In this document: positions 22,290 through 32,579 of the stretch, one piece after another
Layout of the letters: each line of letters begins with the position of its first letter
Position numbering within the stretch: the first letter of the stretch is position 1
Assembly: GCA_963932145.1 (NCBI GenBank)
Contig: OZ010586.1
Coordinates: 74,541,587-74,605,586, forward strand
Reading direction: 5' to 3'
DNA: 64,000 nt
DNA from: Acanthosepion lycidas
Taxonomy: Eukaryota > Mollusca > Cephalopoda > Sepiida > Sepiidae
Notes under the pieces: model-generated
Databases searched by the model: none
Seen by the model: only the letters and a program-made list of their open reading frames with translations
Told to the model about the DNA's origin: nothing
Program-made: the position numbers and the translations under genes

Positions 22290-22480
22290 TCTAGAAGCAA
22301 GGAGCACTCAGTGAGAATCAAACTCACTAAGTTAGGTGAGGCTGCTTGATATTATGACCATAGTTGGGTTATTTAATGTCTAGTTTTGTATGGTGTACCC
22401 TTTGAGGATCGAACTCACTACTCAGTAGTAATGTCCATCCAGACTAGCCTTGCTAATCATTACCCTATACTGAGGCAAGT
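22290..22480 (-). mobile_element. tRNA-derived SINE fragments, minus strand
   Basis: GAGGATCGAACTCACTACTC (complement of a B box GTTCGATCC) then CTTGCTAATCATTACCCTA (complement of an A-box region). A partial second copy lies at 22300-22340. Family members at 27.56, 44.7 and 57.5 kb. Confidence 0.65.
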
Positions 22481-22547
22481 AGGTTAGGTTAGATTGATTG
22501 ATTAAAAAATATCAACTCTAGTATTGTGCTTTTGTATTATTTTTTAA

Positions 22548-22625
22548 TCTTGTTACCCCAAGCAAGGTGATGATGCCCCTAAGACGCATGGGGTTACTGG
22601 AAGTGAATTGGAAGACATTAATGAT
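22548..22625 (-). other. LINE 3' tail, minus strand
   Basis: CCCCAAGCAAGGTGATG, CCCTAAGACGC and ATGGGGTTAC are the complement of the conserved LINE 3' tail. Confidence 0.7.
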
Positions 22626-22634
22626 TCAGAAATA

Positions 22635-22735
22635 TTAGGTTGGTGCAAAAATAATGACGTAATAATGTCTTTTTTTGACGTTAAAAATACGTCAAAAAAC
22701 GATATTATTACGTCATTATTTTTGCACCAACCTAA
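22635..22735. mobile_element. MADE1-like mariner MITE, 101 bp
   Basis: A near-perfect palindrome starting TTAGGTTGGTGCAAAAATAA and ending with its complement, flanked by TA on both sides. The first 16 bases equal the ends of human Hsmar1/MADE1 as I recall them. Non-coding; would need a mariner transposase in trans. Confidence 0.93.
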
Positions 22736-22769
22736 TATTTCGTGCGTGAAAAATCAATAATAGAGTAAA

Positions 22770-23020
22770 ACTAGTATTAAAATAACACTAATAATGAAGG
22801 ATTTTATTGACTCAGATTGTTGTGGTAAAAAGGTACAATAATAAGATAGTAAAATAGTAATAAAAAAGTAGTAATAATTGAAGGTGTATTGACCCAGAGT
22901 GTTGTGATAAAATGCCATAATAAAAGTATTGAAACTAGTAATAAAATAATAGTAATAATGAAGCGTATATCGACTAAGACTACTGTGCTAAAACCAACAA
23001 TAAAATTCTGAAGTTAAACT
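22770..23020 (+). repeat. Degenerate tandem repeat, about 90-bp unit
   Basis: TATTGACTCAGATTGTTGTG, TATTGACCCAGAGTGTTGTG and TATCGACTAAGACTACTGTG are followed each time by AAAA and AATAATA-rich sequence; three units. Confidence 0.7.
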
Positions 23021-23394
23021 AATGTAATAATAAAGATAGCAAAACACTTCATCTAAACATTTTATCCAAATTAAATATACTTGTGTACGCCAATCTATTT
23101 CTAACGTGACTCAAGGATTTTTCAGATGTCAAATTGGGTGGCACAAAAAATGACAAAAAATGATAGATAAAGAAACATATAACTCAGTGCATTAACCATA
23201 TAAAAGTTACAGAAAAATGAAATTCTGATCAAACTCTCACTCGAATTTAAAATTACAGTGGCTAAATAAAACGTAGGTTGCTTAATATAATATGAACTCA
23301 TATGGGAAGAACTTATATAAATTTTTATATATCAGAACAATTTTAAGAAAATTGTGAGTAGGTTTTAGTCACATCAAAGTAAACATAACTTTTA

Positions 23395-23430
23395 GCCCGA
23401 TGAGGTCCTAAAGGACGAAACGCCTCACAC
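23395..23430 (+). ncRNA. Hammerhead-like hairpin
   Basis: CCGATGA, spacer G, GTCC, loop TAAA, GGAC, then GAAAC. Four perfect stem pairs. Core differs from a hammerhead by C for U in the first box and the single spacer base. May be a decayed PLE-type motif. Confidence 0.4.
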
Positions 23431-23529
23431 GAATAATCTTTTCCACTTTGTCATTGATGTTCCTAAAATAGATTCATATACAAGTTCTTATTGATACGGA
23501 ACGGAAAAAGAAGTGAAAATAAAAAATTA

Positions 23530-23900
23530 CAGGAATCGATTGACTCATTGATTAATTCATTTTTTACGGTTTACCAACCCTTTGCAGATTATTTAAAATG
23601 TATTTATTTCTTATTCTCTATTATTATTATTTTGTTTATTGATTTCATTTCATTTTCCCACACACGTAACAAGGAAAGAAAGCATAGCGAATTAAATGGT
23701 CACAGGATATACTGAATGTAAGAGACACGGTGAGGGGAGACAGCGAGTAACTTATTTAGTGATTTTGTGTAAATAAATTGCCGAACAACGACAAAGAGGG
23801 ATGGTAAATAGTAAAAAAAAAATGTTAGAATGACAAAAGAAGGGGAGAGCCATTATCGCTCAGGTCCTGAAAGGACTTGGCACATAAAATTGAAAAAAAG
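23530..23900 (-). other. Patchwork of SINE tail, LINE tail and LINE B end
   Basis: 23555-23595: complement of the SINE tail ending GGTTGGTAAACCG. 23660-23740: minus-strand LINE tail. 23845-23885: plus-strand LINE B end, GGGAGAGCCATTATCGCTC. Confidence 0.5.
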
Positions 23901-24475
23901 CTTCCTACGACTCAAATTCGGCAATATTCGCCACTCAGTAAATATCTAGTTCACACCAGTAAAAGATCTGAGATTAATATGATAACGTCGCCAAGGCCCC
24001 CAAAATAATAATATCTGTACGTTTTGCTTAACAGGGCACAATGCCAGAAGTATATGCTGTCAAATAATGATTGAATTTACGACAGTAGTAACAGTTTGCG
24101 AGACAAAAGGACTAGCGCGATACTTAAATGGGTAATTTGAACGCTATACGATGATTTAGGAGGTTGTATTTTATTCGCAAAATACCGGGCTGTGAGCATG
24201 AAAAGATATGTTTAATTGAATCATGGCTTTTCAATGATTGTTAACAATGACCATGACCGGGTTTCGACATTTCAGGAAATAGTAAAATCAGGTCAGTTTT
24301 GTCATTTGACGCCATTATAACTGTCTATTGCTAGTTCATCTCGCTGTTTGTTGAGAAATGTCTCCTCTCAGTTGTAAATGCAAAACATTGACGGACAGTT
24401 TTTATGCATACAGATTAACAACGTATTTCTTTCCCGCTTTTTTTTTTTTTATTTATTACTGGGTGAATATTTATG
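23900..24475. other. No recognised gene
   Basis: Around 24250-24300 the minus strand reads CTGATT, ATTTC, CTGAAAT, GTCGAAACC, a weak cousin of the hammerhead-like motifs. Otherwise plain AT-rich DNA. Confidence 0.45.
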
Positions 24476-24499
24476 GATCCCAAAACCTGTATTTAATGT

Positions 24500-25860
24500 A
24501 GGTACCTCCATGAGATCGCTAAAAAAAAAGCGCATAGTCTGAGGAAAAAGACGTCAAACTTGATGAAAACAAAATTTTATCGCCAAAATGTTTATGTTAC
24601 TATTAAGAGTAAAGAACAAAGTAATTTTTAGTTATTTTTTAAAATTTTTCTGTCTTTATTACAACATTCTCAATTTCGATTGAAAAACTTGTTTCTCGTC
24701 ATCATCAGAAGTCTAGTAAAAATAACATAGCGAATTTTTTGTCCATTTTTTTCTTATGACACACATTAATTTTGAAAATCTTGCAAAAATAGAAATAATT
24801 GTCAGATTTTAATGAAACTTTCAGAAACTATTCAGGAATGATGGAAATTATTATAAATATGTTGTTTTTTTAAAGTCATTATGAAAATATATTTTTTTAT
24901 ATATATATTACACCCCCATAAATAAATTAATAAAAAACTCTAAAAGTTTATGGACGAAGCACGCAGGTCATTATATTAGTTAAAAACACAAGGCTTTGAG
25001 GAAAGTAAATCATGTTTTACTTTTTTAAAAATCCGACCTCGTAAACCTAAAATCAGCTCTGAATTGTAACATACAAAACCCAATAAAACAAAGATACTAT
25101 TTAATTTTAAATGCTTTTAGTTGCTTTTATTTGTTTTTATCAATATGTATAATATTGTCTGAAGGCAAAACCTTTTTCGATGAAAAATGAATTTTTAAAT
25201 GAATTAAATTGTTATTTCATAAATTATTTAATTATTTTTGCATAAAGTTACTAAAAGTTGTTAAACATTCTAAAATTAGCGGTACTGGTGAATCCTTTAT
25301 ATAATGTTTTTAGGTACCTGTATCTGTACAGATTATAAATAGCACAAGGTTTATACAGTCAACGAACCAGCAGTGAGAATAATCTTACTGTTCTTTACCC
25401 TATGTGGGGAAAAAAAAAGTTAAATCAAATGTACGGAGGCCCGGAAGAAACATGATACAATAAAAACATCACGTGACTTGATTTGTACGACACTGTTAAC
25501 GGCCTTTACATTTATATAAAATTACTTTAAAAAAATTATAATAATTTCCATCATTCCTGAAAGTTTCAATAAATCTGACAACTATTTCTATTTTTGCAAG
25601 ATTTTCAAAATTAATGTGTGTCATAAGAAAAAAATGAATAAAAAATTTGCCATGTTATTTACTAGAGTTCCGGTGATGACGAAAAACAAGATTTTTCAAT
25701 CAAAAGTTAAAACGTTCTAATAAAGACAGAAAAAGTTTAAAAAATAATGAAAAATTACTTTGTTCTTTCCCCTTAATAGTAACAAACATTTTAGTAATAA
25801 AATTCTGCTTTCGTCAAGTTTAAGGCCTTTTTTTCATGCTATGCCTACTTAAAACTAACG
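24500..25860. mobile_element. Large AT-rich foldback element with ~330-bp inverted arms
   Basis: Left arm about 24510-24865 and right arm about 25535-25860 are inverted copies. Shared blocks include TCTGTCTTTATTA, CTTATGACACACATTAATTT, TTTTGCAAGATTTTC-type sequence (as complement) and GATGGAAATTATTATA. About 670 bp lies between, without an ORF above 60 codons that I credit. It could be a non-autonomous DNA transposon. Confidence 0.85.
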
Positions 25861-26400
25861 AGGTAAATAAGCTGTTAACGTAAAGATAAATTGTCACTTA
25901 TGACCTTCCGTACTATAAATTTCCGCACGTAATATGTCAGTGCGTGATGAAAAACAGGCACATGTCATTTGTCAATCAACATCGCAGTTCAGACCGGCTT
26001 TCTCCCATTTGAAAAAACATGTTTTCATCACAGAAAATAAGCAATCTTTGTTTCAAAATATATTAAATAAACTTTATAATTTCTAATTTTTTTTAAATTA
26101 TTTAAAAAAAAATCATAATTGATTTTTTAAATAAATTTTAAACGGCAACATTCACTTTTGTAAACAAAAGTTAAAAAAACGGGAGATTATCGATTTTCTG
26201 TCAATTTTTCCAATTCAAAAAAATTTAAGATTTTTAACGAAAATTTTGGACGTGCTAAAAATTATTAAAAAATCTAAAAAAATATTCAAAAAATACTTTG
26301 ATCATTCCTCTTGATAATAACATTAACATTTAGACGATAAAAAATTATTTTAATCAAGTTTAAGGCCTTTTTTTATTCATGGTATGCTATTTTTTTTATC
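25861..26400. repeat. Partial further copy of the foldback terminus, very AT-rich
   Basis: 26355-26392 reads AAGTTTAAGGCCTTTTTTTA then CATGGTATGCTA, matching the outer right end at 25825-25855. The upstream 300 bp shows weak similarity to the arm. It suggests a second, more decayed copy in the same orientation. Confidence 0.6.
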
Positions 26401-26728
26401 GATCGCATGAACATACCTAATTTAATGCCATTAAAATGTTATTTGATGTGTTGTTTGCTTAATAGTCATAGTCGGGGAAAATGAATTCAACGATCCAAGA
26501 TCAAGTTCCAGCCTAGTCTGTTTCGTCCATTTTCTAGTTATTGCACTTTGAAAAGGCATGCATCCAGTACATATCACCTCAGCTATGAACTAAATAACAG
26601 GACAGTTTAGATGGCTATTTCACTATTTATTTCCAAGAAATAGTGAAAATTCCTGCATATTAAAGAAAAAGAATCTGTGGAGGGTCATTATCGTTTACGC
26701 CCTGAAAAAAATATGATGAAAGCAACTA
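26401..26728. other. No gene; LINE B end remnant
   Basis: GGAGGGTCATTATCGTTTAC near 26675 then CGCCCTGAAA matches the plus-strand LINE B end. Nothing else recognised. Confidence 0.45.
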
Positions 26729-26897
26729 CAGTGTAACCCGGATATAAGAGACCCTGATATAAGAGAAACTCTGATATAAGAGAGATTTTCTCTGGTCCCA
26801 AATTAGAGCCATACTTACCGAAACAAAATAGACCAAACCCGGATATAAGAGACTTCTTATCCAGTCCCGACAACTCTCTTATATCCGGGTTACACTG
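26729..26897. mobile_element. 169-bp MITE with pogo/Tigger-like ends
   Basis: Ends are CAGTGTAACCCGGATATAAG and its exact complement, with TA at 26727-26728 and at 26898-26899. Internal repeats of GATATAAGAGA occur four times. The CAGTG-plus-CC-GATATAA style of end is typical of pogo-like elements; no transposase inside. Confidence 0.85.
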
Positions 26898-27124
26898 TAG
26901 TGTTGTTTTATCTATTTCGTTTTTAGGCGAATTTTGGTGAACCGGGACACGGTGTAATGGTTAGCCTCGCGAAAAAAAAAAAAAAAAACGTAAATGGGCG
27001 AGCCAGGTTCGAATTTCAACAGAAGTTGTTCTTGTTCCCTTCGCATCAATGTCGTTGAAAAGGGCATGAATACAATTTTCTGTACACTCTTCTCTCTGAA
27101 GAACATCTTAACAAAAGGTCTCGC
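26898..27124. other. No gene; short poly(A)
   Basis: An A-run of 16-17 near 26972-26988 and otherwise unrecognised DNA. Confidence 0.5.
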
Positions 27125-27475
27125 TATTCGTTTTTTACGTCTTATCAACCCTTCGAAATAAATATTTTTGTAAGATTCTTTTTTTTTCTTTTTTTCTTTT
27201 TTTAGATAATAATGGTTTAGTAATACAAATTACCAATAACTGGAGGGGAAAGAGGTCGAATAATAACTTCCCCAAAGATAACGAACCCAACTAGAATTGA
27301 AACTCGGCTTTCCGATTAACAATTTTGAGCTATTATCAATTACACCATCTGCACATCCAAGCTTACCTCACCTGGTATTTCCAAGCGATTACCCATCTCA
27401 GTACTGACCAAACTCGGAATTGCTTAACTTCAGTGTTCAACGTAATGTGGTTGTAAAGTGTTTTGGCTGTCGTAA
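27125..27475 (-). mobile_element. Chimeric 5S-rRNA/tRNA SINE, full length, minus strand
   Basis: Minus strand from about 27470: GAAGTTAAGCAATTCCGAG, TTGGTCAGTACTGAGATGGG, AATCGCTTGGAAATACCAGG, then the tRNA-like head AGATGGTGTAATTGATAATA and CGAGTTTCAATTC. The tail ends near 27130 with AGGGTTGATAAGACG. It has the best 5S match in the window. Confidence 0.88.
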
Positions 27476-27559
27476 TAAAAAGATTTATTGAACGTGCACT
27501 TGGGGAAGCCATTCCTCTATGACTATCCTACTTGACGAGGTAGCTACAGAAAGCTCTTA

Positions 27560-27690
27560 TGGTGAATTTCTAAGCGCAGCTTATATGTGACACAAGGTGG
27601 AAAGTATGGAGCACCCAGTGAGGATCGAAGTCACTACACAGTCGGATTTTTGCGCGACAAGCATGATAGCCATTACAACAAGAAGTACCC
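27560..27690 (-). mobile_element. tRNA-derived SINE (AAGCGTAGCTT family), minus strand
   Basis: Plus text: TTTCTAAGCGCAGCTTATAT, ACACAAGGTGG, CACCCAGTGAGGATCGA, then CGACAAGCATGATAGCCATT. On the minus strand these give an A box, then B box TTCGATCCTCACTGGGTG. Confidence 0.75.
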
Positions 27691-27694
27691 CAAA

Positions 27695-28080
27695 TCTCTC
27701 GCCGTAATGAATTCAATCTCATGATCAAGACGTAGGCGATCTTGACTCTCCATAGATTTTTTTTCTCTATTACCTGAGATTATCGGGTATTCTTGGGAAA
27801 GATAATGAATTGGTTTTCCCGATCCTTTTTCTACGTTTTGAATTTACAGTTTTCTTTTTATTATACTGGTTGACATTCAAAGCTAGAAAGGGCAATCTAC
27901 CCTTTTATTTAATCAATAGCTGCGGGGAGGGAAGATTGCCAAGTGAATCAGTGCAAAAAGTGAACGCAAGGTTTTCTTGAAATAACGGTGAAAACGTGAT
28001 CTTTCGAAAACAACGGACACTTTCAGCTTTTACTGAAAGTCGCAACTATATGGTCACTAATAACTTAAAGCTATCAGCCT
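27695..28080. other. No recognised gene
   Basis: Possible SINE debris at 27860-27930 (CAATAGCTGCGGGGAGG). Nothing firm. Confidence 0.45.
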
Positions 28081-28084
28081 CAAT

Positions 28085-28335
28085 ATCAGCTTTAAGGGAG
28101 TCTAAGTAGGCAGATGACTAAGTATGCTACCTCATAGGAGGTTCGCTTAACGACCGGTACACACACCTTCCCGGTATTTTGAATAGGAGTAAAGGTTTAT
28201 TCCTTGTTTCCGGCTTAGAGTCGTGTTTCCAGATCATTCTAAAGCCTCTCCCTTCTCTTTCACTTCCAGTAGCCCTTTGCGTCTTAGTGACGTACTCGCC
28301 TCTCTTGGGGTGAATAGATTAAAAAAATAAAAAAA
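28085..28335 (+). other. LINE 3' untranslated end and tail
   Basis: Ends CCCTTTGCGTCTTAGTGACG and CTCTTGGGGTGAATAGATT then A-rich, the same tail as at 63.28 kb. Upstream coding part is not readable. Confidence 0.6.
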
Positions 28336-28339
28336 AAGA

Positions 28340-29990
28340 TTTTACACAACAAACAAAAGTCTCAATTCAATAGGGCATATTTCTCAGATTTAGCAGACGT
28401 ACGTCAAACACTCAAAAGTTACTGACCTTTTACTGCATATATCAATCAACTCAGTGAAACCATATTAACCGTCCCACAAAACTATCATCTGGTTCCACTC
28501 GGTAAAGTACTTATTTCGATCAATCGTTTACGGAAGGAGCTAATCGTATATGATATTAGAATTTGATCTGAGAACTACTACTACTACTACTACTACAATG
28601 TTTTACAAGTTCACGTTCTAGCCTCTTTTCTGATCTTTGCCCCAACTTCCCCACTCCCTGCTTTCAAATCCGGCTCCCAAAGCCTTGATCCTTATTAGAG
28701 ATAAGAATATATTTTCTGACGAACGAGAGAGCTGGAAAATAGAAAAAGGAATTTGACCACTCTAAACCTCACCATGATGCCATGGTCGATCTGTGACGCT
28801 CACAAGTTGTCGGACACTTGCAGCTCCCAAAACTTTGATTCTTATCAGAGATATTTTCTGACGAATGAGAGGGCCGGAAAAGTGTGTAGCAATTTGGGGG
28901 GGGGCCGATATTTTTAAACATTCTAATTTCGATAAATACGAATAATTTCTTCTTGGCAGTGAGTACTTTACATCGTCTGTGATAACATCAGGTCGGCGAT
29001 AGAACACCAGTCATCTTCGGAAACAAGTTTTAAGAAAGAGATCTACCTACTGGGCCCTAAATGCAGAACGTCGGCCCTCAACTAAAAGCTAATTTTGATC
29101 TACTTCCTTGCACCTAGAAATTCCCGTCGTCGGCCTACGAACTCCAAAACTCGATCTTCCGACAGTTTCCTCCTCAACAAGATCCCTGAAGAAATCTATG
29201 TGAGTATTAACAATTTATTCGCTTAAAGAACTTTGAGGCGCTCAAATAATTTGAGCAAATTAAAGGAATTTTCTTCTCCCTTTCTTTCTCGCATTTGTGT
29301 ATATCCTTTTACTTTTCTTGTATATGTAAATAAACATTATCTTCTTCTATGTTACCACCCCAAACAGGAGTTTGAATCTTTATTCTTCCATCTAAAAAGA
29401 GAGAATTATCCGATCTAATCTTTCACGCCGTTGTTGCTTTTATCAATTCTGTCACATTTAACATTAACCCTTTCATGTGGGAAAGCCGGGACAAATTTCC
29501 CACGAGGACTACCTTTCTTATTATAAAATGAAGGCTGATGTAATAATTTAATTAAAAGCGAACTTCTTTTTAGTTAAAACTAAACGTTGCTAAAGAGAAA
29601 TAACACGCAAGACTTTTGACTAACTCAAAAAAGCTTCCATGAATTGCAAAAGTTGTCCAGAGGGTACAGAGGAAAAACGTTCGCTCAGACATATTCTGTT
29701 CTTTGTTGTTGTGTTTTTTTTTTCTTTTTGGGTGGAGGGATAATTAATGATTGTAAGATGTCAATTTGAAAAACGTCTTCCTGGCTCAAGCGCTGAAGTG
29801 CTTGTTCGACGCTGGGTAATTCTCTGAACTTCTGACTTCACATGAGTTTATTAGAACCAAACGGAATACCAGATACATTTACACAAGAAAGCATAACATA
29901 TCTTGTTCTCGTTGTATTTCCTTGTCAGACTATTTCGCTCCCTGATTGGCCCAATTTTCTTTCAATCTTTCAATAAATTCCAGCATTTCC
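28340..29990. other. No recognised gene; ACT trinucleotide and a ~150-bp partial duplication
   Basis: (CTA)n at 28575-28598. CAGCTCCCAAAACTTTGATT with TTTTCTGACGAATGAGAG (28815-28885) repeats a block at 28670-28740. The rest is unassigned, including ORFs of 60-80 codons without any protein likeness. Confidence 0.5.
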
Positions 29991-29999
29991 TCCACTGCC

Positions 30000-30335
30000 A
30001 CGACAACTGACACTTTTCATGACCTTTTCTTTGCGCAGTTTAATACCTTCACTATTTCTCATTTTCCTCCTACAGTTGACTGCACTTGAACAACAGAAAT
30101 CGCTATTAGCAAGTGGCCATAGCTCACATTCTTACTGGATTACGGCCGAGTCTTTATGCGTCGCAAATGTGTTTTATAAAAAATTATATAATGAAAAATA
30201 AATGTAAAATTACATTCACTTCTCACCCGTGGAACTCTTTTTCAGCTTTTTGCATTCCAGCCAACTTTGATCTTCAAAAATTTAAATGCAATGTCAATCG
30301 TTATCTACTTTGTTCCTGATTACTCTTCTGTATTT
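30000..30335 (+). pseudogene. LINE A C-terminal fragment
   Basis: Near 30190-30320 one frame reads KCKITFTSHPWNSFSAFCIP then ANFDLQKFKCNVNRYLLCS and stop. This is the usual last coding stretch of LINE A. Confidence 0.7.
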
Positions 30336-30399
30336 TCTCGCTCCTAAATAATGTCTCCGTTTTTTCAAAGTGTGTAAAAACTGTCCAAATGTTCTCAAT

Positions 30400-30565
30400 A
30401 TCGGAGTATTTTCGACTACTCTTTTAGCCATTATCAAGGGCGATTTTTTTTTTGTTTTTTTTTTAATTGAATGTGAGGTTTTTATTTATGTGTATAAAGT
30501 TATAGGAATGTTTTATTTTCCAAACACGGCCAGTGCATTGTGGCCGTGTTCGTAGTTAATATTAT
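30400..30565 (-). pseudogene. Penelope-like element (PLE) 3' end, minus strand
   Basis: Minus strand 30563-30513 reads NINYEHGHNALAVFGK then TAA. This is the C-terminus of the GIY-YIG endonuclease-bearing ORF of PLEs, also seen at 47.1, 58.4 and 59.4 kb. About 75 bp further down (30441-30405) lies a hammerhead-like hairpin: TTGATAA, T, GGCT, loop, AGTC, GAAAA. PLEs are retroelements with RT and GIY-YIG domains; hammerhead motifs have been described in their terminal repeats. Confidence 0.7.
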
Positions 30566-30569
30566 TGAG

Positions 30570-30753
30570 TGTTGTTATTTCCTTTTTATTATTAGTGCTT
30601 CCATTATTTTTAATCCTTTTTTTTTTACATATGGATGATGTTATTACAGTCTGTTAGTTTTTACGCACCTTGTTTCCAGAAAAGAAAAGACTTATACGAA
30701 CACAAGAAAAATTAAATAAAAAGATTAATCGCAGTTCTTGTCTTTAATGATAC

Positions 30754-30823
<70 letters not shown>

Positions 30824-31291
30824 ATTGTTGTTGCTATTATTATTAGGCTAGGTGTCGTCGTTTAAAATTGATTGAGATGGTGTCGTGTATTGACAAACAA
30901 AATATAAAACGGTTGTATTTGTTGAGAAAATAAACAAACAGTAGAATGAACCAAAGTGAGATGGACATTTTTATTCTATCGTGAACTTTCTACCTTGGAG
31001 AAAATTTTGAAGAATATTATTAAAGAACGAAGAAAAAATTGAGTTTACTCTGTGAATTAAAGAATTAGTGAGATGTATTGGCTACGCCTTGTGCGTCTAT
31101 TCCAGGGAGCGCTAATTTTAACCGATCCCGATCTTGGCCCGAGGTGAAAGAGAGCTAGCCTCTTGGAATTTATAGGACACATGCTCCCATTTTTCTTTAT
31201 ATTTACACGTCATATGACTGAAAAAGGGTTATTACTGCTAATTATTGCTAATAGGGTTATCAAGGTCCAGCGAAAAGGTTCAACGTCTGCT

Positions 31292-31340
<49 letters not shown>

Positions 31341-31633
31341 TAAAGGTAACAGTTCCGTTGGTATATAATCCAAGTGGAACCTAATAATATAATATATTAA
31401 AACTGATGTACAAAGAGAACTCAATGTATTTATTAGTACAGAGCAAATAATCAATGAAAAATAAAATCCAAAATCACCTCATATGGAGAATAGTCTATTT
31501 CAGCAGACGAAGATATCGGTCGTCTGTCTTATCAACCCCGATGTGGACTAAGTTCATTTATGAAATAGAAATTCAACTGTGAAAACTAAAAGAAAACAGT
31601 CGAAAAACTAATACAGAATTTATCCATTACAAT

Positions 31634-31705
<72 letters not shown>

Positions 31706-31790
31706 GTTTCACTCTATTTCCTAACGCACAGGGGATGCAATTTTCTGTTCGTTGTAGCGCCTAATAAATTTTGGTTCTTTTTTGTTAGTT
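30570..31790. other. No gene; TA tracts
   Basis: (TA)n at 30756-30822, 31293-31337 and 31638-31703. At 31510-31550 the minus strand has TTGATAAGA, stem CAGACGA/TCGTCTG, then CTGAAATAG, a stem-loop loosely like the hammerhead-like group. No coding signal. Confidence 0.6.
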
Positions 31791-31799
31791 TTCCAAAAC

Positions 31800-32540
31800 T
31801 CTGTTTCGACATCCATTTAATCAAGCTCACTATGTTATGCAATCTTTTAATCTCTCCCTCTTGCCTTCCTTCTGTCCTGTGAGTATCAGATTTTCCAAGC
31901 CTACTTTCTTCATTACGTGTTCTAAAATTTCAACTGTCTCTTCCTGATGTTAAGTATGAATTTTCTTTTTTTTTTCATTTTCTTTAGAACTTCATCTTCA
32001 GCATCCTTCTGTAGAAAAACATTACTGTTGCTTTAAGGAGACTGTTCAACATTCACTGTCACATAGGAGAAAAGATATCACGTTACAGTCCAGTGCTCTT
32101 TTCTCTGTTTAAAATTTTCCGTTCTCGGCTTAGCTTTTGGAATGCGTTTTTGGCTATCCCAATGCACCTTTGGATTTCAAGATCACACTTTACGTCCTCC
32201 GCTTTAAACATTTCCCAGATATTTAAAATTTTTTACTTGTTTGATTTTGGTATCTCCGATTTGCAATTTGCACTTTGGCCTCATCCTTTTGCTAATGCCT
32301 CCTGTCTTCTTGCTTTCGTTAGTGTTTATTCCTTTCTTCTTGCTTTTTTTCATTACCTTATGAAGGGTTGTATTAGGTTGGTGCAAAAATAATTTCGTTT
32401 TCTCACATAATAATATATGTTAGAAAACGAAATTATTTTTGCACCAACCTAATAGTTTTCTTTCCGTGTCTGCAATCAACACCGTGTCATCTGCATAGCT
32501 TATGTTGTTAATTTTGTGGCTGCCAATAAAGAATCATTGT
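31800..32540 (-). pseudogene. LINE B fragment, minus strand, split by a MITE
   Basis: Downstream-to-upstream on plus: tail and thumb at 31850-32370 (MRPKCKLQIGDTKIKQVKNF, KYLGNV), MITE at 32373-32452, then the RT catalytic part at 32455-32510 reading SYADDTVLIADTERK with an intact YADD. The frame meets across the MITE, so the MITE went into an older LINE. Stops elsewhere. Confidence 0.85.
32373..32452. mobile_element. MADE1-like mariner MITE, 80 bp
   Basis: Palindrome from TTAGGTTGGTGCAAAAATAA to its complement, TA on both sides (32371-32372, 32453-32454). Inserted in LINE B. Exactly 80 bp, the length of human MADE1. Confidence 0.95.
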
Positions 32541-32579
32541 AAGACTTATAATTTTCTCTTAATCTCTTTGCTCTATAGG

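Noticed and set aside
24700-24730. Hammerhead-like CTGATGATGACGAGAAAC on the minus strand
   Set aside because: No stem II can form between the boxes; it is part of the foldback arm and differs in the other arm.
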